Shown: piece after piece, positions 35,303 to 44,033 of the stretch
Position numbering within the stretch: position 1 is the first letter of the stretch
Layout of the letters: the number at the start of each line of letters is the position of its first letter
Assembly (NCBI GenBank): GCA_947460235.1
Contig: CANHGK010000006.1
Coordinates: forward strand, 1-64,000
Length of the DNA stretch: 64,000 nt
Source: Paenibacillaceae bacterium
GTDB taxonomy: Bacteria > Bacillota > Bacilli > Paenibacillales > CANHGK01
Reading direction: 5' to 3'
The notes under the pieces: generated by a model
What the model was told of the DNA's origin: nothing
The model's input: the letters and a program-made list of their open reading frames with translations, nothing else
Database searches by the model: none
Translations under genes and position numbers: made by a program

Positions 35303-36286
35303 ATGAGAGGATTCAATCTTAAAATGGTATCAAAATTGATGTTTGTTTTTGTGTTTCTTGTGGGAACCTTTGTGATTTATCCGACAAGTTCTAATGATCA
35401 AACAAGCGCTGCAGCTACATCAGTATTTGATGCATTTTTAACGATCAAAGGATCAAAACAAGGTTTGATCAAAGGGGATTCAATGGTTAGAGGGTATGAA
35501 AAATCAATTGAAGTTACTGATTTTGAGTTGAATGGCGAAATTCCTACGGATGACAGAAATTTGCCAAATGGTCCGTTAGAACAACGTTTAACAATTACAA
35601 AATATGTAGACAAAGCAACCCCGTCGCTTTTAAAAGCATTTAGTACGAATGAAAATGTAACGGAATTTACCATGACGGTCACTAAACCTCAAGGAGCTGT
35701 GAGTGGTAAAAAGTGGTACGAATTGAAACTAAGAAACGCGACAATCAGTAGCCAAAAATTAACGGTGGTTGATGGTAGATGCATGGAAGTACTTGAATTT
35801 GATTCAGCGCAGACAGCGGAGATCACCTACGATAATACTATTATTTCTCAGGGAGCAGTCTCAGGGATTAATTCTTATTTGAAGTTAGAGGGCAATACGC
35901 AAGGAATGATTAAAGGTGCATCAATAAATAAAGACACGAAAGATCAAATCGCAATTTCTAATTTCAATTATTCTTCTTCGATTGATGATATTCAATCAAG
36001 GCCATCGTATGATGCAATTCAGATTGATAAATTAATTGATAAATCAACGCCTCTTTTATGGAATGCAATTAAAAATAATGAAACGCTAAAGATGTTCCAA
36101 TTATCTTTGTTGAAACGGCAAGCGGCTAATTTACCTCCGAGCTATAACAAAGTTAACTTAACAAAAGCAGTCTTGATTAGTTATACGATCACACCGGATT
36201 CAGAAAAATTATTATTTGGATATAAAAAATTGAGTTATGATTCTGGGGACGGCAATATTGTTGATATTGATTTGCAACAACCATAA
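35303..36286 (+). CDS. Secreted tandem Hcp-fold protein
   Basis: 327 residues from the ATG at 35303 (GAGGATGG before it). Signal peptide (~1-35), then two consecutive Hcp-like domains, ~38-180 and ~185-325. Domain 1 has FDAFLTIKGSKQGLIKGD, IEVTDFELNG, LTITKYVDKATPSLLKAF and WYELKLRNATISSQKL, matching the order of motifs of the T6SS Hcp tube protein. Domain 2 has YLKLEGNTQGMIKGAS, IDKLIDKSTPLLWNAI and VLISYTITPDSEKLLFGYKK. A signal peptide and fused duplication are not those of a classic T6SS tube subunit. An extracellular ring or matrix component is one possibility. Confidence 0.8.
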   Translation: MRGFNLKMVSKLMFVFVFLVGTFVIYPTSSNDQTSAAATSVFDAFLTIKGSKQGLIKGDSMVRGYEKSIEVTDFELNGEIPTDDRNLPNGPLEQRLTITKYVDKATPSLLKAFSTNENVTEFTMTVTKPQGAVSGKKWYELKLRNATISSQKLTVVDGRCMEVLEFDSAQTAEITYDNTIISQGAVSGINSYLKLEGNTQGMIKGASINKDTKDQIAISNFNYSSSIDDIQSRPSYDAIQIDKLIDKSTPLLWNAIKNNETLKMFQLSLLKRQAANLPPSYNKVNLTKAVLISYTITPDSEKLLFGYKKLSYDSGDGNIVDIDLQQP

Positions 36287-36354
36287 TCACGAATTTTGAT
36301 GTATAATGACATGAGAGATATCATGTTTGAATTTTCAATTTGGAGGTTGATCAT

Positions 36355-36915
36355 ATGGATATTTCCAATTCATGGTCTTTAAATCAGATCAAGCCATCAA
36401 ATCAATCATCCAATTTGAAAGGGACGACTAAATTCACTCGTTCGTCTGATTCTTCAACGACTAATTCACCTGCATCAACGAACAAAAATGTTGCCGGCAC
36501 AAGTAGCCAACAGCAATCTTTGGACCAACTATATCAGCAGTTTTCGAGTGGCATGTCACCTTCGATCTATCAATATTTAAAGGAACAACATTTGTTACCC
36601 GATGATATTGCCAAAATTCCAACTAGCAAAGATTTTCAATTTGAGAAGATGCAACAATTGAATCAAGCATTAATCGGAAATTCAATAGATACAACGAACA
36701 ATGTTCAATCGAACGAAGCATTATCTAAATTAGATTTTTTGAATCAATTGAATCCACGGTCATTTATGTACGCGAATGCCAATACGATGCTGGATCAACA
36801 AAATGTGAATGAATTGTATTCAACAAACGTACAACAGTCCGCTTTTTTCAAAACGCAACAGCTATTGGATCAACTAAAGCAAAAGATGAGTGAGTATGAT
36901 TCAAAAAATAAATGA
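36355..36915 (+). CDS. Hypothetical Ser/Asn/Gln-rich protein
   Basis: 186 residues from the ATG at 36355 with TTGGAGG at eight bases. The first ~55 residues are Ser/Thr/Asn-rich and probably disordered; the rest is helical (LDQLYQQFSSGMSPSIYQYL; MLDQQNVNELYSTNVQQSAF). No signal peptide, membrane helix or recognised domain. Transcribed alone between the Hcp-like gene and the sbcDC terminator. Its Asn/Gln-rich style resembles the repeat protein at the start of the window, without proof of kinship. Confidence 0.65.
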   Translation: MDISNSWSLNQIKPSNQSSNLKGTTKFTRSSDSSTTNSPASTNKNVAGTSSQQQSLDQLYQQFSSGMSPSIYQYLKEQHLLPDDIAKIPTSKDFQFEKMQQLNQALIGNSIDTTNNVQSNEALSKLDFLNQLNPRSFMYANANTMLDQQNVNELYSTNVQQSAFFKTQQLLDQLKQKMSEYDSKNK

Positions 36916-36928
36916 ATGTAATGAATGA

Positions 36929-36973
36929 AAACAGTCAGTTCTGAGATATTCTCAGGATCGGCTGTTTTTTTTT
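36929..36973 (+). terminator. Rho-independent terminator before sbcD
   Basis: A long imperfect stem (AAACAGTCAGTTCTGAGA with TCTCAGGATCGGCTGTTT, several G-T pairs) followed by a run of T. It shares its right arm with the terminator after sbcC. Confidence 0.85.
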
Positions 36974-37029
36974 GCGCGCTAGAAACGTATGATAGACTAT
37001 ATCAACGTCTCCGCGGAGGAACTTCGTAC

Positions 37030-38211
37030 ATGAAAATTTTACATACTGCTGATTTACACATCGGCAAATCATTACTTAACGAATCCTTGTTGGATCAACA
37101 AAAATATGTCCTTGAACAACTTACACAGTTTATCGATATTGAGAAACCGGATGTACTGATTCTTGCTGGGGATTTGTTTGATCATGCAAGGCCATCGGCT
37201 GAAGCGATACGTGTGTTGCATAATTTTTTGGACGAAGTGATTAATACCTATCGTACGAAGATCTTTGCGATTAGCGGAAATCATGATGGTGCAGAGTTTT
37301 TGAACTTTGGGAGTTCATTTATGCAAGGAATGCATATGGTGACGCAGGCAGATCAAATGTTTACGCCGTTTGAGATCGCCGATGAAGCAGGGAACGTGCA
37401 GTTTTTCTTGTTACCATTTTTGACACCAGCGGAAGTGCGGAGTTATTTTGAGTCCATTACACCTGCAGATGAGATGCCGGAGATCAAGTCGTTCGATCAA
37501 GCGATGGAAGTTGTTGTAGGAAAAATCAATGAGATGAAAGATCCAAAGGCACGACATGTCATCGTTGCACATGGACTAGTAACGAGTATTGGCGAGATGA
37601 CACCGGAGCAAATCATCGAAGCACAGGATGAAGGGGAGCGACTCATTTCCATCGGTGGAACGGAGTGTATCGATATTCGGCATTTGAGTCCATTTCATTA
37701 TGTTGCGCTCGGACATTTGCATGGTGCACACAAAATTAAGGTTGATCACGTGCGCTATGCTGGATCGATCTATAAATATTCAAAATCTGAGTCGAGACAG
37801 AAAAAGTCATTCACTGTGGTCAATTTGCAATCCGATGGAACGGTTTCGATTGAACTTCGACCATTTCAGTTGAAGCGAGATGTGCGAGAAATACAGTTGT
37901 CTCCGGAACAATTGTTACCGGCACTCCGTTCAGATGATTATGTGTTTGTGAAAGTAGCGATCGAAGTAATTACTGCAGAACTTACGCAGAAGGTTAAAGC
38001 GATTTTTCCGAACGCATTACAAATTCAGCGTGTGATCGATTCTTTCGATGAAGTGGGTCAAGCGGAGTTGGCAAGCTTTTATGAAGGAAAAGATACGTTG
38101 GACCATCTGCGTGAATTTTTTCAATCCACAAAAGAAAAGCCTTTAGCAAAAGATCAAGAAGATTTATTTGTTTCGCTGTGGGAAAACGTGACTGGCGGTG
38201 TACGCGGATGA
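37030..38211 (+). CDS. sbcD: SbcD nuclease subunit
   Basis: 393 residues from the ATG at 37030 (GGAGG at nine bases); an earlier in-frame start runs through the terminator and is not credible. Mre11-type metallophosphoesterase motifs are complete: MKILHTADLHIG, LILAGDLFDHARPS, FAISGNHDGAEF, HVIVAHGL and VALGHLHGAHKI. With SbcC it forms an ATP-dependent nuclease that trims hairpins and protein-blocked DNA ends. Its stop overlaps the sbcC start (ATGA). C-terminal capping region ~280-393. Confidence 0.93.
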   Translation: MKILHTADLHIGKSLLNESLLDQQKYVLEQLTQFIDIEKPDVLILAGDLFDHARPSAEAIRVLHNFLDEVINTYRTKIFAISGNHDGAEFLNFGSSFMQGMHMVTQADQMFTPFEIADEAGNVQFFLLPFLTPAEVRSYFESITPADEMPEIKSFDQAMEVVVGKINEMKDPKARHVIVAHGLVTSIGEMTPEQIIEAQDEGERLISIGGTECIDIRHLSPFHYVALGHLHGAHKIKVDHVRYAGSIYKYSKSESRQKKSFTVVNLQSDGTVSIELRPFQLKRDVREIQLSPEQLLPALRSDDYVFVKVAIEVITAELTQKVKAIFPNALQIQRVIDSFDEVGQAELASFYEGKDTLDHLREFFQSTKEKPLAKDQEDLFVSLWENVTGGVRG

Positions 38212-40976
38212 GACCTTTAGTGCTGACGTTTGAAGCTTTTGGATCCTACTTGAATCGTACGAGTATTGATTTTCAGAAATTGAATGAACATTCCTTGTTT
38301 GTCATTTCCGGGCAAACTGGGGCAGGAAAATCAACGATTTATGATGCGATAACCTATGCACTTTACGGTGAGGGGAATGGAAAAGGACGCAAAGATCGTC
38401 TTGATCTTCGGAATCAAATGGCCGAACGTACGAAGAAAACGAACGTCGAATTTCAGTTTGAACTGAAAGGAAAGACATATCGGATTTTTCGGGAATACGG
38501 TCACACGGGGACGGATTCGTGCGCATTCGAAGTGCAGGTCGGTGGTCAGTGGCAAGCCGTTCCAGTTGAAAATCAGCGCATGACCGCTTACAACAAAAAA
38601 ATCGAAGAAGTGCTCGGTATTTCGGCGGATCAATTTAAGCAAATCGTCATCTTACCGCAAGGTGAGTATGAAGAGTTTTTGACGTCAGATTCAAAAGGGA
38701 AAATGAAAATTCTTCGCTCTATTTTCGAAACGGACAAAATTGTACGCGTGCTTGATTTGTTAAAAGAACAAGTACGCATGATGGAGCAAGAGATCAAACA
38801 GTTCATGATGGCGAAGAAAACCATTCAATCACAGTGGCAAACCAAATTCGCCAACGAATTCACTTCGAAAACACATCACGTTTTATTAGCTGAACATGTG
38901 ATAGATGAGGAATTACTTGATGCGATTGGGCAAGATACGCAGGTGTATCGTCAGCAAAAAGATGCGAAACAACAACTGTTTGAGCGGTTGAAGGAAGAAG
39001 TTGAACAACTAGACAAACAACTTCAAGCGCAAATCTTACACAATCAACACGTGGAATCTTATCATCAACACGCAACTCATTTTGCAAAATTGGAAGAAGA
39101 AAAAGGGGAAATCGAGCAACTCAGCGAGTCACTAATTCGTGCACAGGAAGCACGGTTTTTGACGCCGCTTGAGATGACCATGAACTCATCGGATAAGCAA
39201 TTGATTGAACACCAAAAAACACTCGTGAATGAACGAAAGGAACTCGATGATATCCAGGCAAAATCCGCAGAAACACAAGCGTGTGTGAAAAGAACGGACG
39301 CGTTACGCGAACAACTCGGTGTATTACAGCGAAGACAACTTGATTTTGAACAACAAGCGGACATCGTCAATCAATTAGAAAACGACGAACGTGACATTGC
39401 CGAGTTAGTTCGAGAAATTCCGATATTGAATGCAAATATACCAAAGCTGCAAACTGTAAAGGAACAGGCGGTCCTAACATTGCAAGCAGCACAGCAAAAT
39501 CGATCGGTCATACGATATGTGTTACAAAAAATGCTGGATGTTGAAAAACGCCAAACGAAGCGAATATCATCGCTTGCAGTAACAGAAGCGAGCGCAGTTG
39601 AAACGGCAACTGAAGTATATAAGGAATGGCTAGCCAGTTACCGCGAAGATTTGGCCACTTTTCATTTGCCTGGTGCATGGTCGAACGAAGACATTCATAA
39701 GTACCTGCATTCGATGGATGATCAGGATGACACGCAAAGCAAAAACGGTCAGATTTCTGAACTGGAAAAGCAGATTAAGCATGCGAATCAGGAAATTGAA
39801 CGAATTACTCAAATATGCAACGCCAAACAAACGGAATTGGATTCGAAGCGCATGGCCTATCATCGATCGATCCAAGTATTGTCAAGTTTACTTGATTCGG
39901 ATCAACCTACATTGCTGATTTACCATGAGAAAAAGACATCGCTAAAAACGAAGATCGAGCAGATGGTAGCCGAGATGAAGGCAAACGAGGATGCGATTCA
40001 ACAATGGCATGTAAATATGGAAAAACAGAAAGCAACGGTTGCTTCCGTAGAAAAACAATCCAATACGTTCCAACTTGCATTGCAAGAAGCAACGTCGGTT
40101 TTTGAAAAAGATCTTGATAAATCAACATTCCAAAGCCTAGATGACTATCTCATCGCCAAAACAATGGTCCCATCGATCGACACATGGGTATCTCAAATTA
40201 CGAAATACAATACGCAATGGGTCCAAACTGCAGAGACACTTACGAATCTTCGCGAGGTATTGAAAGAGCAATTCGAGCAGTTTGACACGGATAACATTTC
40301 CGTCAACCTCGATCGATGCAGAACATTGCAACATGAACTTGCAACAGAAGTCGGCTCAATTCAAGAGATCATTACGCAATTGGTTGATTCTAAAGCACAG
40401 TATGAGTCGAATGTAACACAATCAAAAACACAGGAACAACGACTCATTCCAGCAAAAGAGTTGAAAGAAGTCCTTGAAGGTGGGACACGTCAAATTTCGT
40501 TTGAAAATCATATTTTGATGTATCATTTTAAGGAAATTCTGCGTTTTGCTAATCAACGTTTGCTGCGCATGGTGCACAATCGCTATCAGTTAACATTGAA
40601 CGATGATGTCTCTAAAAATACCGAAGCACTTGATCTCTTCGTGTTCGACAATCAAACGGGGCAAACGAGACCGGTGCATACATTATCTGGTGGCGAAAAG
40701 TTTATGGCTTCACTTGCGCTCGGGCTTGGTGCGACGGATTCGATCCATGCGACGCGAGGCGGGATTGAAATGAATATGATGTTCATCGATGAAGGATTTG
40801 GGACGCTCGATGAATCAAAACTAGAAGAAGCCGTTCGAGTCTTGCTCGAGATATCAAAAGGCCGCGTGATTGGGGTCATCTCGCACCGAAGCGAATTAAA
40901 AGAGCAAATGCCTGCGATGATTGAAGTGATGAATCGTGATGGTATCAGTTCGTTATGTGTGACGAATAAACAATAG
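38208..40976 (+). CDS. sbcC: SbcC ATPase subunit
   Basis: 922 residues from the ATG at 38208. Walker A in ISGQTGAGKSTIYDAITYAL (~33-52), a Q-loop region with FKQIVILPQGEYEEFL (~138), long coiled coils (~190-740), the ABC signature in HTLSGGEKFMASLALGLGAT (~825), Walker B MMFIDEGFGTLDES (~862) and an H-loop in VIGVISHRSELKE. SMC-like partner of SbcD. Shorter than the ~1050-1130 residues of E. coli and B. subtilis SbcC, through shorter coiled coils; the zinc-hook CxxC is not evident, which deserves checking. Confidence 0.92.
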   Translation: MRPLVLTFEAFGSYLNRTSIDFQKLNEHSLFVISGQTGAGKSTIYDAITYALYGEGNGKGRKDRLDLRNQMAERTKKTNVEFQFELKGKTYRIFREYGHTGTDSCAFEVQVGGQWQAVPVENQRMTAYNKKIEEVLGISADQFKQIVILPQGEYEEFLTSDSKGKMKILRSIFETDKIVRVLDLLKEQVRMMEQEIKQFMMAKKTIQSQWQTKFANEFTSKTHHVLLAEHVIDEELLDAIGQDTQVYRQQKDAKQQLFERLKEEVEQLDKQLQAQILHNQHVESYHQHATHFAKLEEEKGEIEQLSESLIRAQEARFLTPLEMTMNSSDKQLIEHQKTLVNERKELDDIQAKSAETQACVKRTDALREQLGVLQRRQLDFEQQADIVNQLENDERDIAELVREIPILNANIPKLQTVKEQAVLTLQAAQQNRSVIRYVLQKMLDVEKRQTKRISSLAVTEASAVETATEVYKEWLASYREDLATFHLPGAWSNEDIHKYLHSMDDQDDTQSKNGQISELEKQIKHANQEIERITQICNAKQTELDSKRMAYHRSIQVLSSLLDSDQPTLLIYHEKKTSLKTKIEQMVAEMKANEDAIQQWHVNMEKQKATVASVEKQSNTFQLALQEATSVFEKDLDKSTFQSLDDYLIAKTMVPSIDTWVSQITKYNTQWVQTAETLTNLREVLKEQFEQFDTDNISVNLDRCRTLQHELATEVGSIQEIITQLVDSKAQYESNVTQSKTQEQRLIPAKELKEVLEGGTRQISFENHILMYHFKEILRFANQRLLRMVHNRYQLTLNDDVSKNTEALDLFVFDNQTGQTRPVHTLSGGEKFMASLALGLGATDSIHATRGGIEMNMMFIDEGFGTLDESKLEEAVRVLLEISKGRVIGVISHRSELKEQMPAMIEVMNRDGISSLCVTNKQ

Positions 40977-40998
40977 AATGGATTTGATTACATCGCAA

Positions 40999-41042
40999 AA
41001 ACAGCCGATGCTGAGGAATTCTCAGTACCGGCTGTTTTTTTA
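40999..41042. terminator. Rho-independent terminator after sbcC
   Basis: AACAGCCGATGCTGAG pairs with CTCAGTACCGGCTGTT, followed by TTTTTTTAT. Flanking A- and T-runs let it serve the convergent small gene on the minus strand as well. Related to the hairpin before sbcD. Confidence 0.85.
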
Positions 41043-41231
41043 TTGTTCGACATGTATTGGTATCGAAAGCGGATGTAACTCTCGTTCTGCTTGATCTAGT
41101 TTTGCTTGCTCCGATATCGCTCGAAAAAAAACTTGCCAAGCGGGCGATGCATCTAGCGGCATATTTGGAAGCGGTGCTTCAGGTTGTACTGACTTTTTGG
41201 ACGTTTTTTTGCTTTGCTTCGTCGGTTGCAT
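41040..41231 (-). CDS. Small protein downstream of the SNF2 gene
   Basis: 63 residues from the ATG at 41231, with AAAGGTGAT about eight bases upstream, directly after the SNF2 gene. The first half is basic and Pro-rich; the second is helical (WQVFFRAISEQAKLDQAERE). No known domain. It ends at the sbcC terminator. Position and a good ribosome site support translation; function is unknown, perhaps an accessory to the helicase. Confidence 0.5.
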   Translation of the reverse strand: MQPTKQSKKTSKKSVQPEAPLPNMPLDASPAWQVFFRAISEQAKLDQAERELHPLSIPIHVEQ

Positions 41232-41240
41232 CACTGATCA

Positions 41241-44033
41241 TCACCTTTCTTCGATCCATTCATCGCGCAATGAAAGCATATCTCGCAAATCGTTGGTGGA
41301 TAATTCGGTAATCCACTGTTCACCGTTCCCGATCAATTGATCACGTAGTTCTTTTTTGTCTCGCAAAATGGTATCGATTCGTTCTTCTAACGTACCAACG
41401 GCCATGTAGCGATGAACTTCAACGACTTGTGTTTGACCAATTCGGTGTGCGCGGTCGGTTGCTTGATCTTCTACGGCTGGATTCCACCATCGATCTGCGT
41501 GAATGACGTGGCTGGCAGCAGTCAAGTTGATCCCGCTTCCACCGGCGCGTAACGATAAAATCAGCACTTGCAGTGGTTCAGTAGATGAATCGGTTTGCTG
41601 GAACGCATGAATAAGTGCCTCCCTAGCCGGTTGAGTAAGCCCACCATGGAAAAAAGCAACGCCAGCGCCGAATTGGTCACGAATTGTATGTTCGAGATGG
41701 CGTCCCATTTCGAGAAATTGCGTAAAGATGATGCATTTTTCGCCGCGTTCTAGGATTTCACCGGTTAATTCAAGGATGGCATCCCATTTATGCGAGCGAC
41801 TTGTCCAGGCAGAAGCTTCTTTTTCATGCAACATCAGCGCGGGATGATTACATAATTGTTTCAATTTCATTAACGAAGATAAAATAATACCTCGTCGCTG
41901 CATCGGGTCTGCATGTTCAATGCGTTCAAGCAATTGCTGAACGACGGATTCATAAAGCGATGCTTGTTCTGCTGTTAAGGTGATCGGTAGCGTACGTTCT
42001 ATTTTATCCGGTAAATCGAGGCGGATCGCTGGATCATTTTTTAATCGGCGTAATAAAAATGGTTGCATCAGTTTTCGCACGACGTCAGGAGGGATTTTTG
42101 CAAACGCCTCTTGTGAACCGAGATAGCCTGGATTTAGGAATTGCATAATTGACCACAAATCGTTCGCATGATTTTCGACGGGTGTTCCAGTCAGCGCAAT
42201 GCGAAATGGCGTACGAAGCGCGCGAACGGTTTGGGATTGCTTTGTATGTGCATTTTTAATCGTTTGCGCTTCGTCAAGAGCGATCGCTTGCCACTCGATG
42301 GTCGTCAGTACTGCTTCATCAATGGTTGCTGTCGTATATGACGTAATCACGAGATCGTAGTTGGAACGTGAAGTTAAAAATGAATCGTCTCGTTTACGCT
42401 GCGGCCCGTGGTGCAGCAATACGCGTAAATGCGGAGCAAAGCGATTCAGTTCTCGTCGCCAATTGCCAAGGACAGAGGTAGGGCAGATGATTAATACGGG
42501 ATTCTCTTCCGCACAATCGGACGGGAACTCACTACGAAACGAGATGACAGCGGCAATCCACTGGATGGTTTTGCCGAGTCCCATGTCATCTGCCAGAATT
42601 CCGCCGAGGCCTAGCTCACGCAAACGAAGCAACCACGTCATACCGACTTGCTGATACGTTCGTAGCTGTGCCATTAATCGGTCGGGAACAGGATAAGGCT
42701 CTAATGTTTGAAAATGTTCAAATTCATACATGAGTTTCGCTTTCGCGGGGTCCCATTCGATCTCTAGGTTCGGCGCCGGTGTTTCAGCGGTTGTTGTCGT
42801 TTGATTGGCATATCTCAGTCGCAATGATTCTAACAAGGAGAACGAGTCGCGTTCTTCAAGTGCCTTCAAATCACGCGCGATTTGCTGCATTTGATCCGCA
42901 TCGATGGTAACCCATTCGCGTCCATTAAAATATAAGCGTTCATTTTGCTCGACCATCCGCCAAAATTCTTCGGGTCTAAGCGATTGGTCCCCAACGGCAA
43001 TTTGCCAGTCAAATTGCATCAAATGTGCAGTTAAGGTTCCAGAAGAAGTCGACGATTTTGCTTTGCCTTTAATGCGTAGTGGATTTCGAGCTTTTTGCAT
43101 CCATTGCGGTAAACACAGTGGAATTTCGTGCTGCTCGAACCAAGCGGCGTCCGATTCCATGAGTTGCAACACTTGTTTGTCGTCCAAATGAAATGCAGGG
43201 AGTTTATTGGGCACATTCTCCAATGTCCACAAGTCAAATTGGGTGCAAACAAGTTCCAGCGTTTTGGTTAGACGTTGCTCAGCGATCGCCCGCGCGTCAG
43301 GATCTTCGGGCCAACTTGTGATGAACTTCTCGGGAGATGGCAAATTTACAGCATCTGCGCGATCGGTGAAATGCCAGGCCAACATCCAGCGAGCCGTGGC
43401 CGGGTCTGAAGACAACGCTGACAATTCAGGTTCATATAAATAGAGCGAGGGATAGCAGGGAAATGCATCTATTTTCCAGCCAATTTGAATTGCATGTTCC
43501 ATTTCGGATGGAAGTATGGATGATCCCATATTCGGTAATTTAGGCTGAGTGTCTATCACCGTTTGCCATGCCGACATCGTCAAGGGACGTTCCGACAATT
43601 CGTGCCGTATGATCGCGTTGAAAAATCGCTGGATCTCGGTTGGGACATCTGCATTCAAACAAAATGCAGGTTGATGGCGTTGCCAATTCGCAAAATCAGG
43701 TTTCCAATCACCGCTTATTAAAGCGGACTGAATCGTATGTGCATCGTTGATCAATTGTTTCAACGCTTCGGAAAGCTCAAGCGAACGATGCCAACTTGAT
43801 CGCGGGGAGAGCAACCAATCGAATGCGTACGTTGCAGGAACTTGTAATCCAGATCCATTTGGATCATCCGAAATGGAGATTTCTTGACCAAACAATGAAC
43901 GTGGATGCCAAGAAAACATGATGTTTCGTACCATGACCGTTCGTAAAAACTCGTTGCGTTCATTCCAAATGCGAAATTCAATATCACCGTTTTCGAGGAA
44001 ACGGTGCGCTAGTGTTACTGTTTCGGTATGCAC
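41241..44033 (-). CDS. SNF2-family helicase (YwqA-like)
   Basis: 930 residues, GTG start behind AAAGGTGAT. N-terminal bacterial SNF2-associated region, then helicase motifs: LGGILADDMGLGKTIQWIAA (Walker A, ~485-505), ALDEAQTIKN (DEAQ box), ALTGTPVENHANDLWSIMQF, and the C-terminal lobe with IIFTQFLEMGRHLEHTI, ILSLRAGGSGINLTAASHVI and RWWNPAVEDQATDRAHRIGQ. An ATP-driven DNA or nucleoprotein translocase, as in RapA-like proteins. Its start overlaps the stop of the SWIM gene by one base, the same pairing as ywqB-ywqA of Bacillus. Confidence 0.9.
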   Translation of the reverse strand: MHTETVTLAHRFLENGDIEFRIWNERNEFLRTVMVRNIMFSWHPRSLFGQEISISDDPNGSGLQVPATYAFDWLLSPRSSWHRSLELSEALKQLINDAHTIQSALISGDWKPDFANWQRHQPAFCLNADVPTEIQRFFNAIIRHELSERPLTMSAWQTVIDTQPKLPNMGSSILPSEMEHAIQIGWKIDAFPCYPSLYLYEPELSALSSDPATARWMLAWHFTDRADAVNLPSPEKFITSWPEDPDARAIAEQRLTKTLELVCTQFDLWTLENVPNKLPAFHLDDKQVLQLMESDAAWFEQHEIPLCLPQWMQKARNPLRIKGKAKSSTSSGTLTAHLMQFDWQIAVGDQSLRPEEFWRMVEQNERLYFNGREWVTIDADQMQQIARDLKALEERDSFSLLESLRLRYANQTTTTAETPAPNLEIEWDPAKAKLMYEFEHFQTLEPYPVPDRLMAQLRTYQQVGMTWLLRLRELGLGGILADDMGLGKTIQWIAAVISFRSEFPSDCAEENPVLIICPTSVLGNWRRELNRFAPHLRVLLHHGPQRKRDDSFLTSRSNYDLVITSYTTATIDEAVLTTIEWQAIALDEAQTIKNAHTKQSQTVRALRTPFRIALTGTPVENHANDLWSIMQFLNPGYLGSQEAFAKIPPDVVRKLMQPFLLRRLKNDPAIRLDLPDKIERTLPITLTAEQASLYESVVQQLLERIEHADPMQRRGIILSSLMKLKQLCNHPALMLHEKEASAWTSRSHKWDAILELTGEILERGEKCIIFTQFLEMGRHLEHTIRDQFGAGVAFFHGGLTQPAREALIHAFQQTDSSTEPLQVLILSLRAGGSGINLTAASHVIHADRWWNPAVEDQATDRAHRIGQTQVVEVHRYMAVGTLEERIDTILRDKKELRDQLIGNGEQWITELSTNDLRDMLSLRDEWIEER

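Noticed and set aside
36302-36307. TATAAT as a promoter for the 186-aa gene
   Set aside because: No -35 at 16-19 bases and TG is not properly spaced; left unannotated.
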